From: Hybos culiciformis
Lineage: Eukaryota > Arthropoda > Insecta > Diptera > Hybotidae
Direction of reading: 5' to 3'
DNA: 64,000 bases
Assembly (NCBI GenBank): GCA_964007475.1
Contig: OZ023274.1
Span: 52,595,678-52,659,677, forward strand
The notes beneath the pieces were generated by a model, which was not told the origin of the DNA, searched no databases, and was given only the letters and a program-made list of their open reading frames with translations. The position numbers and the translations under genes were made by a program. This document shows positions 36,426 through 48,400 of the stretch, one piece after another (the stretch's first letter is position 1; each line of letters starts with the position of its first letter).

Positions 36426-37432
36426 ATATTGTACTAAGTTTATATATTTCTCTATAAGAATGTTTAATTTAATTTTATTTTAATTTGACACACATACGAA
36501 TCTTCAATTTTTATATGAACGTTTCTTTAAATAATAAATAATATCTTCTCTATACCAATCAATTATTATTATCTTCTCATTTTATGTCATTGATTAAATA
36601 AAGTTATGTGGTAAGATAATTTAATAAATAATATAAGATCCTTGAAAACAAATTAATAAGTACGGGGTGAATTTTATAAGTTGATAGTTAAATATAACAA
36701 AAAATCCACAGTATTAATAAAATTCTTAAAGATTTCTAATTTTTGAATCAAGCAATTTGCAAATAATAATTTGAGAAATGGTGAGTTAAAAAGGACAAAA
36801 ATTAAATTAAGAAATTTTTTTTTTTTATAAGATTATGATTATTTTCATTTTGAAAATGATTATTTCCAATTTGAAGTTGAAAAGGTATAGTGCTTAATAA
36901 TAAAAAATTATTGTTGTTTAATCAAGAGATTGATTCAACTGTTCATGGAATGGAATGCATAGTTTCCGCATAGTTACTTTCCGACTTTTTAAAAAGCTTG
37001 CCTTCTATTTATATTCATAGAAGAATTTTGATTTTAAGAAAAGTTATACATACATAAATTTCTATAGTTCGTTTGCAAACGAGAGGCTATTTAGTAACGA
37101 TTTATAAAATAAAACTTTCGTTTTAATGTGAACTGCCGATATGTTTAAAATATAATTATTTCCTACTTTACGAACTTCCTCACAGATTATATACATATTA
37201 CGTCTCTTTTCTATGAACTTAAGGATTAAGACCTAGGAGAAGATTGCATCCTTTAGTTATATGTAAAAATCAGCCAAAAGTGTCAAAAAATAATGATTTT
37301 ACACTATACACTTTCTGCAGCTCTACAAAATGATTACAAATTTTATTATCCAAAGTTTTTATCCTCATTTCAATTTTATTATTAAATATATCAATTTTTA
37401 TACATAATAATTACTTAATTGCTATGATAAAA

Positions 37433-37901
37433 TAAATAATAATAATAATAACAATAATAATTACACTTCAGTGTTCATAATCATTAAGCACCGCACATCA
37501 TCATAATATTAATTGTCAAAATGACATATATTTACAAAAAAAAATTATAAAGTATGTAAAATAAATAAATATCATTACTCCTTTTTATATGCTATAAGAA
37601 AAAAAAAAAAGGAACCGTCTCAACAAAATTATTATTATTATTATTAAGCTCATTCATCTTTGGTATACAACAGCGATAAAAATTCAAACTGGAAATCGAA
37701 AAATTTATGTTGTTGTTGGTTTTTATTTTATTTTATTTTATTTTATTTTATCCCACTGTCAATTAAAATTATGCAATTATTATCTTTTTTTATATATATA
37801 TAATTATATATATGTATATAAATTGCTTGTGTGCGAAGTTGGGAAGGATAACAATCCACTTTAAATAAATATAGAGGAAAATTATTATTATTATTATTAT
37901 T
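37433..37901. repeat. Microsatellite cluster
   Basis: It holds AAT repeats at 37433-37460, ATT repeats at 37628-37646 and 37881-37901, six perfect TTTTA units at 37721-37750, and AT repeats near 37790-37815. Confidence 0.9.
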
Positions 37902-39276
37902 GAATTTTAAGAACATAATTTATATGTATATTTGTTGATTTTTTGTATTTAATATTTAATTTTTATATTTCTGTCGTTATTTAAATTAAAAAAAAAAAAA
38001 CCTTCATCTGAGCTCAATGTCGTCTCGTTGCCGGTTATAATGTCGCTTTAAAAAATATTTGTCTGTAATAATAGTAAATCTTAAAAAAAAAAGTTCTTAA
38101 TATTTCCTCTTAAATTATTTCTAAAAATTTTTCAAACTCAATTTTAATAACTACACAAATAAAGCGATAAAATATTATGAATCACAAAAAACTGGACATT
38201 TAGTATTCATAAATTAAGTTAAATTTTGTAAATATATTTTCGGGAAATTCAGTTAATCTGAAAACAGTTAAAGTTACACTTTTTTTTTTCTTAAACGGCT
38301 ATGTATACTATGTGTAGAATACACTGTTGAAGTTAAACGTCAGTAAAGGGACCATTATATATTTTGAATTTTATAAAATTTGACATTTTGACATTTTTAA
38401 AATTTGTAGTTTTCGGCACGTGATAAAGTTAATTTTGACTATATAGAATAGTTTTAGTGACCGCAAACCATAAAGACCATATTATGTGAAAAAATAAAAT
38501 TATCTATAATTTTTATTTTTAATATAAATTGTTTTGTACATAACTATGTATTTATTTGGATTGTACAATATACACATTTATATAAATGTATATTTATTTT
38601 AACGTTATTATTTTTATTTAATTTTTTCAAGTATGAAAAAATAGGACAACAAGATGAATTAATGTACTTTATGTGTAACATTATGCTTTCTATGTTTGGT
38701 TCGGGTGATTGATGACATAGCAAGTTCTTTCGTTTTTATTTAACTTTTCTCTAATGTTTGTTTGTTTTTTCTCATAAAATCACTCTCTATGGTTCTCAAG
38801 AAGCAAAAAGTATAAATAAAAAATATTTCCGGGGAGTGTAGATTGATGGAAATAATAAAGAACTGAAAAACATTGGAACACCACAGTATAGTATCTTAAA
38901 AAGGAAAAAGAACAAATTTTTTATCTTCTATTTAGATCTACATTTTTTTTCTTTGACGATGAAGAGAAAATTTTTAACACTGTTATTTAAAAAAAAAAAA
39001 AATAATAAACAATAAACAAAATTTCCATGAAATTTCTTATTTTTTTTTTTCACATTTTCAATAGTTTTTTTTTTCTCAATAACAAATTTATTCGTAGATA
39101 TCATAATTCTATTTGTTTACCTTTTACCACTTTTGCGTATTCTTATTGAAATCTCTAAGCGATGTAATGTCAACACCAAGCATTGATGTTATTTTTCTGC
39201 GCAGTTATTATGTTACGCATAGTTATTTGTTGTATTTGTGGGCTGTCTGAAGTTCTGTGAATTTTTCTGAACACAG

Positions 39277-39363
39277 GATGTTTTGGTTGGGCAAAATTCA
39301 TACATTAACAGTTCTAGCAAAAGTATTACCCAAGCGGCAGATGATGAAGATCAAACTTATTAA
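39277..39363 (+). CDS. Candidate terminal exon (28 residues)
   Basis: GAATTTTTCTGAACACAG (to 39276) is a plausible acceptor. In phase 0 the frame reads DVLVGQNSYINSSSK then SITQAADDEDQTY and TAA (39361-39363). The serine-rich stretch and acidic tail, with codons GGG, GCG and GCA, look like a hydrophilic C-terminus. The competing frame starting at the ATG at 39278 reads MFWLGKIHTLTVLAKVLPKR and continues to a stop at 39382, so the frame choice is not secure. A - strand frame (39326-39553) also overlaps. The whole 39.13-39.56 kb patch is GC-richer than its surroundings, which supports past or present coding but also lengthens all frames. No family is recognised. Confidence 0.28.
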   Translation, partial: DVLVGQNSYINSSSKSITQAADDEDQTY

Positions 39364-40908
39364 AAATATCACTTTCTAGATCTAAATAGAAATTGCAGTG
39401 GTTTTTGTTTGAATACAAATACTGAAAATGTATTGAATTCATATATGTGTACACACCTATTATACTCATTAATTTACTTGTACTGTGCTTATAAAAATCT
39501 AATTTCTCTAATTGTACTTTGAGAACATTTTTGGGGGGAAAATGAAAACGCACACAGCATTTAATTTAAACTGTTGGAAATTTTCTTTTCTTTTTTTTTA
39601 TTTAAATAGGCAGAAAATTTTTGTTCTGAGGTTTTCAACTAATGCCCTGTTAATTATTATTTCTGTTCTCTAGTACTTAAAAGTTTTTTTTTTTGTATTA
39701 ACCAAAAAAAAATTTTTAATCTCGTAAATTATTTTTACTCAAAGAACATTTATCTCATATTTTAATTAATTAATTTATTAATGAATTTATTTTATTATTT
39801 GAATTCCTTATATTTATGAGACAATCAAGCTGATCCTCTATCTGTGCAAAACTTAAAAAGATATAAACTATTTTTCCGTTTAAAGAAAAGTGTACAGAAA
39901 AAGAAATTTTTTTCTTTTACTTTCCCCAATAAAGAATTGAATTTTTCTTCCCTGCGGGTCATAAAAGTCTAATGTAACAAAAAAAAAAATCATTACATAA
40001 AAATATGTATCAACGACATTGATTCTCATGTGTTATGTCATAATATTATTAATGCTAGAAAGTCATATTAAAAAGATAAAAAAGTTTTATCTGGTGAGGA
40101 AATTATTATGTTCTAATTCGCCACCCAAATTAATTCGTTTCTTTCCTGTTTTTCGTTTTCTTTTCTCTATTATTATACACTATTTTAACATCATTTAGGA
40201 GTTTACACAAAACTATTTTCTCTGTGGCTTGAAACGAAATCATCCATGTATATAATTTTTTTTTTTTGCACAATTAAATACATAAATGTGCAAAAAGTTT
40301 GTAAATTTAATTAAATCTTAAGCATACAAGTTTCAAACCAAGTGTAAATTATAAATTGCTAGAGTTAAAGTACTAGAGTTAAAATACTAAAAAGAAGAAT
40401 TTTTCTTTCTACAATATTCCAATTATCCCTTTTTTTTTTTTGCTATAAGCCACCGCTCGATTTTATATATGGGATAGTGTACATACATAAATTTTCGCAA
40501 TTGAGGTGAAAGTTTATGATGTACACACATTTTATATATTTTTGTCTTTTATAGAAATGTAAATGGGCAGAAAACATTAATTTAAGTCCATATGTCTATT
40601 AGTGTCATAAATATTATTTTCTATTTTTCCTTCATGAGATTGATGTATTGTATATAAGAACTTACGTACAATATAATATAATAAGAAAAGAATAAGAAAA
40701 AAAAAATAAAAAATGAAATTTATTGCTACCAATTTAATAAAAAAGATAATTTTCATTTTATTTCTTTCTTTTCTTATATTTTGTCAATGGTATTTTAATG
40801 TTTGCACGAAGCTTTAAATAAAATGTAGCTAAGTACTATTTTTATAAGTTTTGATTTTTAAGTATATAGCGATGTATTGTCAAATTTGTGTTCGAAAAAA
40901 TATTCTTG

Positions 40909-41094
40909 ATGTCAAATAAAGAAAGTTTTGAACTTATTTTCATATTATGTTGGGAAAACTGGGGAATAATATCCACTTTTCATCATATAAGCATATTGGC
41001 AATTCTGTCAAAATTTTCATTAAACATTGAAATCAAAGAGAAAATAAATGAATTATTCTATAACCAGTCAAGATCTAGAATCGAGGTTCCGTAG
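40909..41094 (+). CDS. Hypothetical 61-residue ORF
   Basis: An ATG at 40909 opens a frame starting MSNKESFELIFILCWENWG, with a hydrophobic middle (HHISILAILSKFS), a charged segment (IEIKEKINELF) and an end rich in Ser/Arg (NQSRSRIEVP). Two Trp, a Cys and two His make it less like a chance product than other frames of this length. There is no obvious signal peptide; one marginal membrane segment may exist. The upstream context TTCTTGATG is poor. No splice partners or promoter are evident. Confidence 0.18.
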   Translation: MSNKESFELIFILCWENWGIISTFHHISILAILSKFSLNIEIKEKINELFYNQSRSRIEVP

Positions 41095-41812
41095 ACAAAA
41101 TTAGCAATATTATACGAGGAAATAATAAATTATTGAGACTTCTAATTTTTCCATAATTTATTCCACAAAAAAAAAATAGTGACACTTTGTCTGGTATATT
41201 TTTATAACTTGATTTTTATATTATGAAACATAAGATAAATAAAAATTTAGAATTGAATATCTTAAAAGGAGGTTATAAATATAGGCCAAAAAAAAATTTT
41301 TATCAGAATCAAATTATTGTATAGTTTTTATCGAATAAATTTGTTTTAGAAATGAAAAAAAAATTTCATGACCTCTTTCTACATTAAAATTATATATGTA
41401 TGTGTTGTGTATGTATATAAATGTTTGACAACATAATATCGTTTCAAAATAATTTTGTTTTTGTAAGAATCTATAAAACATCAACATTTAAATTATTGAA
41501 ACCTGGGGAACCATTCAAAATTATAGAACATAAATTATAAGAGATTTTCAATTAAAATTTCTAGCTACGTAAATGAATCATCAAGTTACTTAAAAAACAA
41601 TATTTTGTAATCATTTTAGGTATAATATTATGTAGGTATGTCTACCGATTAAGATTCAATAATATTTGCTACGAGGGATCTTCTATTAATTATACATTCT
41701 GTCAGTATAAAAAAACAAACTTATGGCTTTTATTGATTCTTTTAAATTTGATAATTTACTAAATACGACTAAATTGAATGGAACCATTTAAAATGAAACT
41801 GGTTAACTATAA

Positions 41813-42225
41813 TGCCTTGAGCACAGCTAATACCGCAAAGCAATTTTTGAGGGAATGTTCCGGAAACCTGTTCACAGCTAATTTTAACTGAAAGCAAAAA
41901 AATCAACTGCAAACAACTGCTTGATAATATGATTGTGACAGAAAAATGCAGTAAAACCAAATTTCGATGCAAAAGAAACGCGGTGAAAAAGAAACAAAAA
42001 AATTATTTTGTGACGTAGTCAATTCTTTCTCGAGCAAAAAAAAAATAAAATCAGTTTTCTAATTAATTATAAAATAATTTTAAGAAATTCTTTTTACAAA
42101 AAATCAATAAAATTAATATCTTTCGTTTTTCATAATTTTTATTTAAAATAAATAAGAAATAACGCAGAAAATCGGTTTTTACGGTAGCTCAAAATTGCTT
42201 TGCGGTATTAGCTGTGCTCAAGGCA
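41813..42225. mobile_element. TIR element with TAA target duplication (PIF/Harbinger-like)
   Basis: The ends TGCCTTGAGCACAGC and the inverse continue as near-identical TIRs for about 40 bp (through TAATACCGCAAAGCAATTTT). TAA flanks both sides (41810-41812 and 42226-42228); a 3-bp TWA duplication is the PIF/Harbinger pattern. The 413-bp body has no transposase. The - strand frame 41769-41972 runs through the TIR and is not a gene. TIR identity is high, so it is fairly recent. Confidence 0.72.
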
Positions 42226-42228
42226 TAA

Positions 42229-42525
42229 AGATCCTAATTATAATACGCTTCTGTTCTATATTGCCATTACTGGCCGATGTATAGATGTAGTGTCGAGGTA
42301 TTGTGGGTAACATATCGTCGTATTACAAAAAACTTAAAATTCTAATTTCTCTGTAAAAGACTGCATATACGGCAATTTTTTTCTATACAAGTAAAACGGG
42401 TTGCAGACCACTGTAGCACAATACTGCACAATACAGTGCTGCTGAGTAAAGGTTAAATAACCGTAACAACTTTCATATCTTCTAAAATATGAAAATATAG
42501 TTATTAAAGAAATCCAACATTTTGT
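42229..42525. other. Short spacer between two transposons
   Basis: It is GC-richer than average. It contains a CACTGTA...TACAGTG hairpin (about 42408-42439) and open frames such as RVADHCSTILHNTVLLSK (ending 42455), without splice or start signals. Confidence 0.35.
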
Positions 42526-42631
42526 CCTGAAGCCAGGCCCGGTCCTAGCTGATTCGGCGCCCTGTGCCGGTTTTGAAAATTGCGCCCATAAGCATAGTAT
42601 AAGTCATTTTCACGTCACCATTGAGGTAGAC

Positions 42632-43175
42632 CAGGCCTGGGCAACCCGAAACATAAGCGAGCCAATTTTAAGAAATATCAAAAATTAAAGAGCCGCAAAT
42701 TTTTTTAATAATTATAAATGTATATAAGAAAATCAATATATTTAATTTTTGATTTATATACCGTTTTAAAATATTAAAAATTAAATAAAACAATAATTTT
42801 GATTTATAATTATGAATTTTATACATTGTTCAAAATATATAATTCTTCAAAATTAATTGTAATTTTAATGATGACACCCTTAATTGATTTGTTCAATTCT
42901 CGTCCGTCATTGTAACTCGATGTTTATTTTTACAAAATAATAAAAATTCTTTATTTGTAGTTTACAGTGAAAACAAAATTCTTGATTTGTAGTTTAGGGT
43001 GCAAGAAAATTCTTTATTTGTAGTTTAGAATGAAAAAAGTTTAGGCCGGGTGAAAAAAAAAATTTGTCAGAATTGTTCTTCGAACCGAATGCAGTGTAAA
43101 AAAAAATGATTTCCGGAGCCGCATAAATTTATGTTAAGAGCCGCATGCGGCTCAAGAGCCGCAGTTCAAAGTCTG
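42632..43175. mobile_element. Nested hAT-like MITE
   Basis: It begins CAGGCCTGGGCAACCC and ends GCAGTTCAAAGTCTG. Flanks AGGTAGAC (42624-42631) and AATTAGAC (43176-43183) match at 6 of 8 bases. Subterminal GAGCCGCATGCGGCTC and repeated GAGCCGCA motifs near the right end, with a matching GAGCC near the left, are typical of hAT elements of this kind. TIRs are diverged, suggesting an older insertion. There is no coding capacity. Confidence 0.6.
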
Positions 43176-43244
43176 AATTAGACTATACTAAAGCGCTTTT
43201 TTTAACCAGTAGTTCTAGTGCTAGTCCTCAAATAAATATACATA

Positions 43245-43875
43245 CACTAGGTAGAAAAAGTCTGCGTACGGGCTCGTTTTCTTTTTTTTTGTTCCACATG
43301 TTCCCAGTTTTTGATGTCATTTAAAAGGAATCTGTAAAAAAAATTTTTTTATCAAAATTTAAATTTTGAGAAATATCAATTTTTGGAAAAGTCTGCGTAC
43401 AGCTGGTTTTAATGCCGCGTCTCAAAAATTAACTAATAATACCATTTGAAAGGCAATTGAATGTAGATAATTTTGCGCCATATAATTTTATCTGTACGAT
43501 AAGTGAAAGTGTCAAAAATCGCCTTTGAAAATCATAAAAAGAAGCGGTTCTAACCTATTTTTCAGCAGTTCTAAGCTATAATTTTTGACACTTTCCCTTA
43601 TCGTACAGATAAAATTATATGGCGCAAAATTATCTACATTCAATTGCCTTTCAAATGAGATTACTAGTTAATTTCTGAGACGCGGCATTGAAACAGGCTG
43701 TACTCAGACAGTTCAAAAAATTGATATTATTTCTCAAAATTTAATTTTTGAAAAAAAAAAAAATGTTTTCACAAAAAAACTTTTTTAGAGTACTTTTAAA
43801 TGACATCAAAAACTGGGAACATGTTGAACAAAAAATAAGAAACGAGCCCGTACGCAGACTTTTTCTACCTAGTGT
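43245..43875. mobile_element. Nested fold-back MITE with about 290-bp TIRs, TA target site
   Basis: The ends CACTAGGTAGAAAAAGTCTG and its inverse are perfect. The inverted arms run with some mismatches and indels almost to the centre near 43560, including CCATATAATTTTATCTGTACG and CCCAGTTTTTGATGTCATTT blocks. TA flanks both ends (43243-43244 and 43876-43877), as for Tc1/mariner-type insertion. The whole 631-bp element can fold into one long hairpin. No transposase is seen. Confidence 0.82.
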
Positions 43876-45136
43876 ATACCAAAAAAAATATTTACATAAA
43901 TACTATGTTGATTTTATTCTGTGCTGAATTCTTATTTGCACATTATACAATGTGCAATTTGATCTCGGTATACACAAAAAATTTGTATACTGTGTTGATT
44001 TTTTTCTGGGTAGAGTTTTTTTGTGAACAGTAGCACAGTAGTCAATTTCGAATGGATTTGCATGTGCTTGACTACAAATCGCTTGGCGCCCTATTCGTTA
44101 GGCGCCCTGTGCAAGTGCACATCATGCACATATAGCAGGACTGGCCCTGCCTGAAGCTAATGAAAATACGATACTAAACCATGGTGGTCAATATTTGTAA
44201 TTGTTTTTTTTCTCTTTTTTTTTAGTAATGCAACTCTTTTGAAGTGGGTCATTATTTTTTTTCGGAATCCCATAAAAATATTTTTCCCCCATTTTGCGGT
44301 GTACCTACTCAGATTTACGATTTCTCCTTCAGGGTAAAAAGTAATGGAAATCGTTAATCAAAACCGCATAAAATTTATTTTTATTTTCTGAGTTAACGTT
44401 TTATTTATTTATTTTTAGTATAGGAAAACAGAAAAAAAATGCTTTGATGATTTTATTTATTTTTTTTTTTCTGTTCATTAAGATTTTCATTTTCCATTTT
44501 ATTTTTTGCCTTTAGATTTGAATCAATTTTCCTTCTAGCAGTATATAAATTTAATTTAAAAAAAAATGAAAATCAGAATGAAAATTGAAGGAAAAAAGGA
44601 AAACAAGATGAACTAATTAATTTTAAGTAGAAATCTAATAACGAGATTAGCTTTTAATGTTATCGAATTAGGAAAAATAATTTCTTCCTTTCAATTTTTG
44701 TTTATCTTTAAAAATAGTTCTGAATTTATACTCTTTGTGGGTATGTTATGATATTAAAATCATAGAATTGAATCATATGTTTTCAAAACGCACTTTATCC
44801 ACTATTTACATGAGTGTAAAATAAATGATAGAAACTTTTCCGGCTTTGAATATAGGTATTGTGGATAATTTCCAAAAAATGAAAAAAAAATTTAAACAGG
44901 TTAGTCGCTGCTGCACTGTGTACTGCTTGCTATATTACAGATAGAAAATGTTTGCATATTTTCTAAATCAGACAGAGGTTGATATAACGCTAATTGGAAA
45001 CAAACGCCCTAATAGACAAATTTAGAAAAAAATGTAATAGTATTATTGTGGTATTGTATAATTATGTACTTCTTTGGGGAATATTATCTTTTCTCTGCTA
45101 AAATATTATTACAACTTCTTTTATTTAATAAAGAAA

Positions 45137-45409
45137 ATGTTTGATAATAGGTATAATATATATAAAGTTATATTAATTATTAACATAAGAAAGAAAAAAT
45201 TATTTTTTTATTTCCTTTATGTGATTCAAAAATTGTTTATGAGCTTTTCATTAAATGTCCATTCAGTTGTTTATGTAAGGCTGATGGGCAAAAATAAAAT
45301 AATTTCTGTATTATATATTTATTTTAAGAAACGGGGAAGTCAATTATATGATTTCTTAGTATATATGTTTCGTCATAATTTCTTTTCCATTCCATTCCTC
45401 CAATATTAG
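45137..45409 (+). CDS. Longest open frame, weak
   Basis: The open frame runs 111 codons from 45074, but its first ATG is at 45137, giving 90 residues beginning MFDNRYNIYKVILIINIRK. It is rich in Phe, Tyr, Ile and Lys, as expected of translated AT-rich non-coding DNA. Three hydrophobic stretches could be membrane segments, but that also follows from the base composition. The C-terminal third (KKRGSQLYDFLVYMFRHNFF) is the least biased part. One frame of this length is not surprising in 64 kb of such DNA. Confidence 0.12.
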   Translation: MFDNRYNIYKVILIINIRKKKLFFYFLYVIQKLFMSFSLNVHSVVYVRLMGKNKIISVLYIYFKKRGSQLYDFLVYMFRHNFFSIPFLQY

Positions 45410-48400
45410 TCGGTATTTGCCAATTTTTAATTGATTTCTGTTCAGACATATCGAAAATAATGCAGCTAAAACTGTTCAAAACAATAAAATCAAAATATAT
45501 GTAACTTCATTAATCGTCGCCCAAATTTTAAACAGTTGATGGTTTGTTCAGTAAAAATTTCTTAACCGACAAGTAAATAATTCAACTTCAATCTGATTTC
45601 AAGCAAAATCCCTAATTTTACATAATAAGTTTTCGGGAGATTTAAAAAAAAACACGAAACGATTATCTGTGTTATAAAGTATATTATAATAGAAATTACA
45701 ATCCTGATAACCATATTTTTAATAAATAAACTTCATAAAAAATTTCATTTATATAAAAACAAAAACCCAAACAAGGAAAAATTGAATTGCATCGTTTTGA
45801 TATAATAATGCCTAATGTTATAATTTGAATATTAAGTTATAATAAAAATAATTACATTGTTGGATTTGGCGCCTCAAGCAAATTTTATTATTTACCCTTT
45901 CCTGCCTTTCTTAATAAAATTTTGATTTTCTGAAATTTTAAATTTAATATTTAATCTTTATTTAAATTTAAAATTACATTAAAAATTAAAAATTATAAAT
46001 TTAGATATTGATATTTTATAATGCTCAGGGCTATGGAAAAAAATTTACTTATGTTGCTTAACAGTTTGCAAAAACTACTTTTATTGCTGTATTTAGTTGA
46101 TCAATTCATTTTTATACTGTGTAGTTATTTTTGTGGCCAAACAAAACTATTCTCACCACCACAACCAGATAGATGAATTGATAGATAATTTACATGGCTT
46201 GTCCAATATGTATATTAAATGAAATATTTTCTCATTGTAAATGTTTACTTTCATAAACAAATTTTTGGGTTTTTATTTGATAGTTTACGTTTGGAGATTT
46301 TTCTTAACAACATTTGAATAATAAAACTTTCAACTCTAGTATATACGATATAGCGATTATATACTCTTAAAGTTTTAAAAGTAATGCACACGTGCAATAA
46401 ATTCATAATTTAACAACATTTTATTTAAACTTTTAACTCTTTGTTGTACACCTTGTAAGCTTTCTACATACATTTTTTTAATGTCGGTATTTATTTTATT
46501 TTTTTTTTTGCATGAGATAATAAATTTTGAGATAAAAATTATACATTAAGAATTTTAAGGAGTACTTAATGGACTAAAATTTAAAAAAATCATATATTTT
46601 ACAATTTCATTCGGATCAATTTTTAATTTAGTTATTCTTAAAGTATTATAAATCTGCGTATGGTATAGAAAAGAAAATTATTGAACTTAAATATTTTTCA
46701 TAAATATTTTTCATAATGCAGGTATATTTAAAAGAAGAAAATCATTGTGGGTAATTTTAATCGTCTGAGTTTATTACGTAGTAGAAACGATTAATTTCGC
46801 ACATAAAATTAAGAAATGCTACAAACAATACTTGCAGCAAAAACCGAGATGTAAAGTGAGCTCCCACTATGTCGTATAATAATAATAAATACCATTTAAT
46901 AACCGACAAGTTTAATAATTCCAATGAAAAATAATTCAAGACTTTGATACGCTCAACTTTCCTAATATATTTATTTGAAAAAAAAAATCACCTCGTATTA
47001 TAAAATTAAAAAAAAATCTGATAACAAGTTGTTAAAGCAACCATGAAACAGCTGATCTTTGAATAACTTGAAAACAAACAAAAAGCTCAAGTACATGATA
47101 TCTTCAAAAAAAATCATAACGATTCTTAGCAGACTTTAATTGAGCTATTGAATTTTTTTTTTGTTTTTTTTTTATAGAAATAGGAAAACTTATTTTATTC
47201 TTTTAATAACTTTTTTTATATATACATTTTTTTCCCAATACGTATTAAAAAAGTTTGAAGCGTATAGGAGGAAAAAAAAATGTTGCCATAACGAAAAGTT
47301 TTTCTGCTTAAAGAACTTATATTTGTTTTTTTTTACTTTTATGTAACTAATTACTAATTAAGCTAATTAAGAAAATATGCTAAGAAAAATATTGCCATTT
47401 GAAAGTTGAAATAAATCTTTATTTCGTGGTATCAGTTATAGAAAATAAAAAAATAAAAAAATAAAAAAAAACAAAGAAATTTTTTATATTTATTAATATT
47501 TTCGGGCAAAATAAAGTCATCAAAAACTTTTTAATTATAAAATACTACAGTTTTAAAAAAAAATATATATAACAAAAATTTGTAATTTTTTCTTCTTTAA
47601 TTGGAAAAGTTGTATATTCAGTTTGTTGGATATTATTTTATTATAATTGAGTAATATTTTTATTTTTTTTTTTTGTTTTAAAATAAAAAAAAAAAAAATA
47701 GTTTCCATTTTAGTTATAAAATTGATTAAATAACATGTAAAATAGTAAGCCACGATTCTGGAGCTGAAAAAAGGATGCTATTGTAATGAAATGTTTGTTT
47801 TGTAGGTTTTATTTTTAGACTTTTGTGAACTTTGAACTTGATTTCGGAAAAAAAATTAATAAAATGCAAGAAAAAATAAGATTTACTTCTTACTAAATTT
47901 TGGATAACTATATAGTATAAATGAATTTTGAATTTAACACTGTAAAATAGTATACGTTTTTATTTTGTAAACGGCGCACATAATGTTAGTGAAGTGTAAG
48001 AAAGATAAGAGTTCTAACTCGAAAAATTAAAAAAAAAACTCACTTATCTAAAAACAAGAATTAAAGGCAGAAAAGAAACAAAACTTAAAAAAAAAATTCA
48101 ATGGTGGTTCATATTAATCACATATATAATAAATATATGAAATGGTTGACTTATTAATATTTTATTTTACTTTGGAACAGGGGAAAGTTACAAGTAAAAT
48201 TTTCTAAGAATCTTTATCTTCATTGGATTACTTTATTTTTGCCAACACTTCAACTATCGTAAATGATATTGATATTGCCTTTTTGAAGTACAAACTATTA
48301 TTATACTATTTTATTGTAAAGAACAGATGGTTCAAGGCTTAAAGAATATATTTTATTAGATTAAAAAGTTTTCAAATTTGTATATTTTTTTTTATATTTC

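Larger units (their letters stand above)
35335..41809. other. AT-rich DNA with microsatellites and coding-like patches
   Basis: It contains two tandem duplications (36197-36236, 36386-36425), a cluster of ATT/TTTTA microsatellites (37433-37901) and GC-richer patches at 35336-35435, 38002-38053 and 39130-39560. Apart from the candidates listed separately nothing can be called. Confidence 0.45.
42534..44149. mobile_element. hAT-like element, perfect 8-bp duplication, carrying two nested elements
   Basis: The ends CAGGCCCGGTCCTAGCT and the inverse of CAGGGCCAGTCCTGCTA are flanked by CCTGAAGC on both sides (42526-42533 and 44150-44157). CAG...CTG ends with a perfect 8-bp duplication identify a hAT-type element. 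GGCGCCCTGTGC occurs in direct orientation near both ends (about 42562 and 44101), a possible subterminal transposase-binding repeat. After removing the nested insertions (42632-43175 and 43245-43875) about 440 bp remain, so the original was a MITE with no transposase. Confidence 0.82.

Noticed and set aside
46757..46939. 60-codon - strand frame with hydrophobic character
   Set aside because: It has a non-ATG start and a composition like other chance frames.
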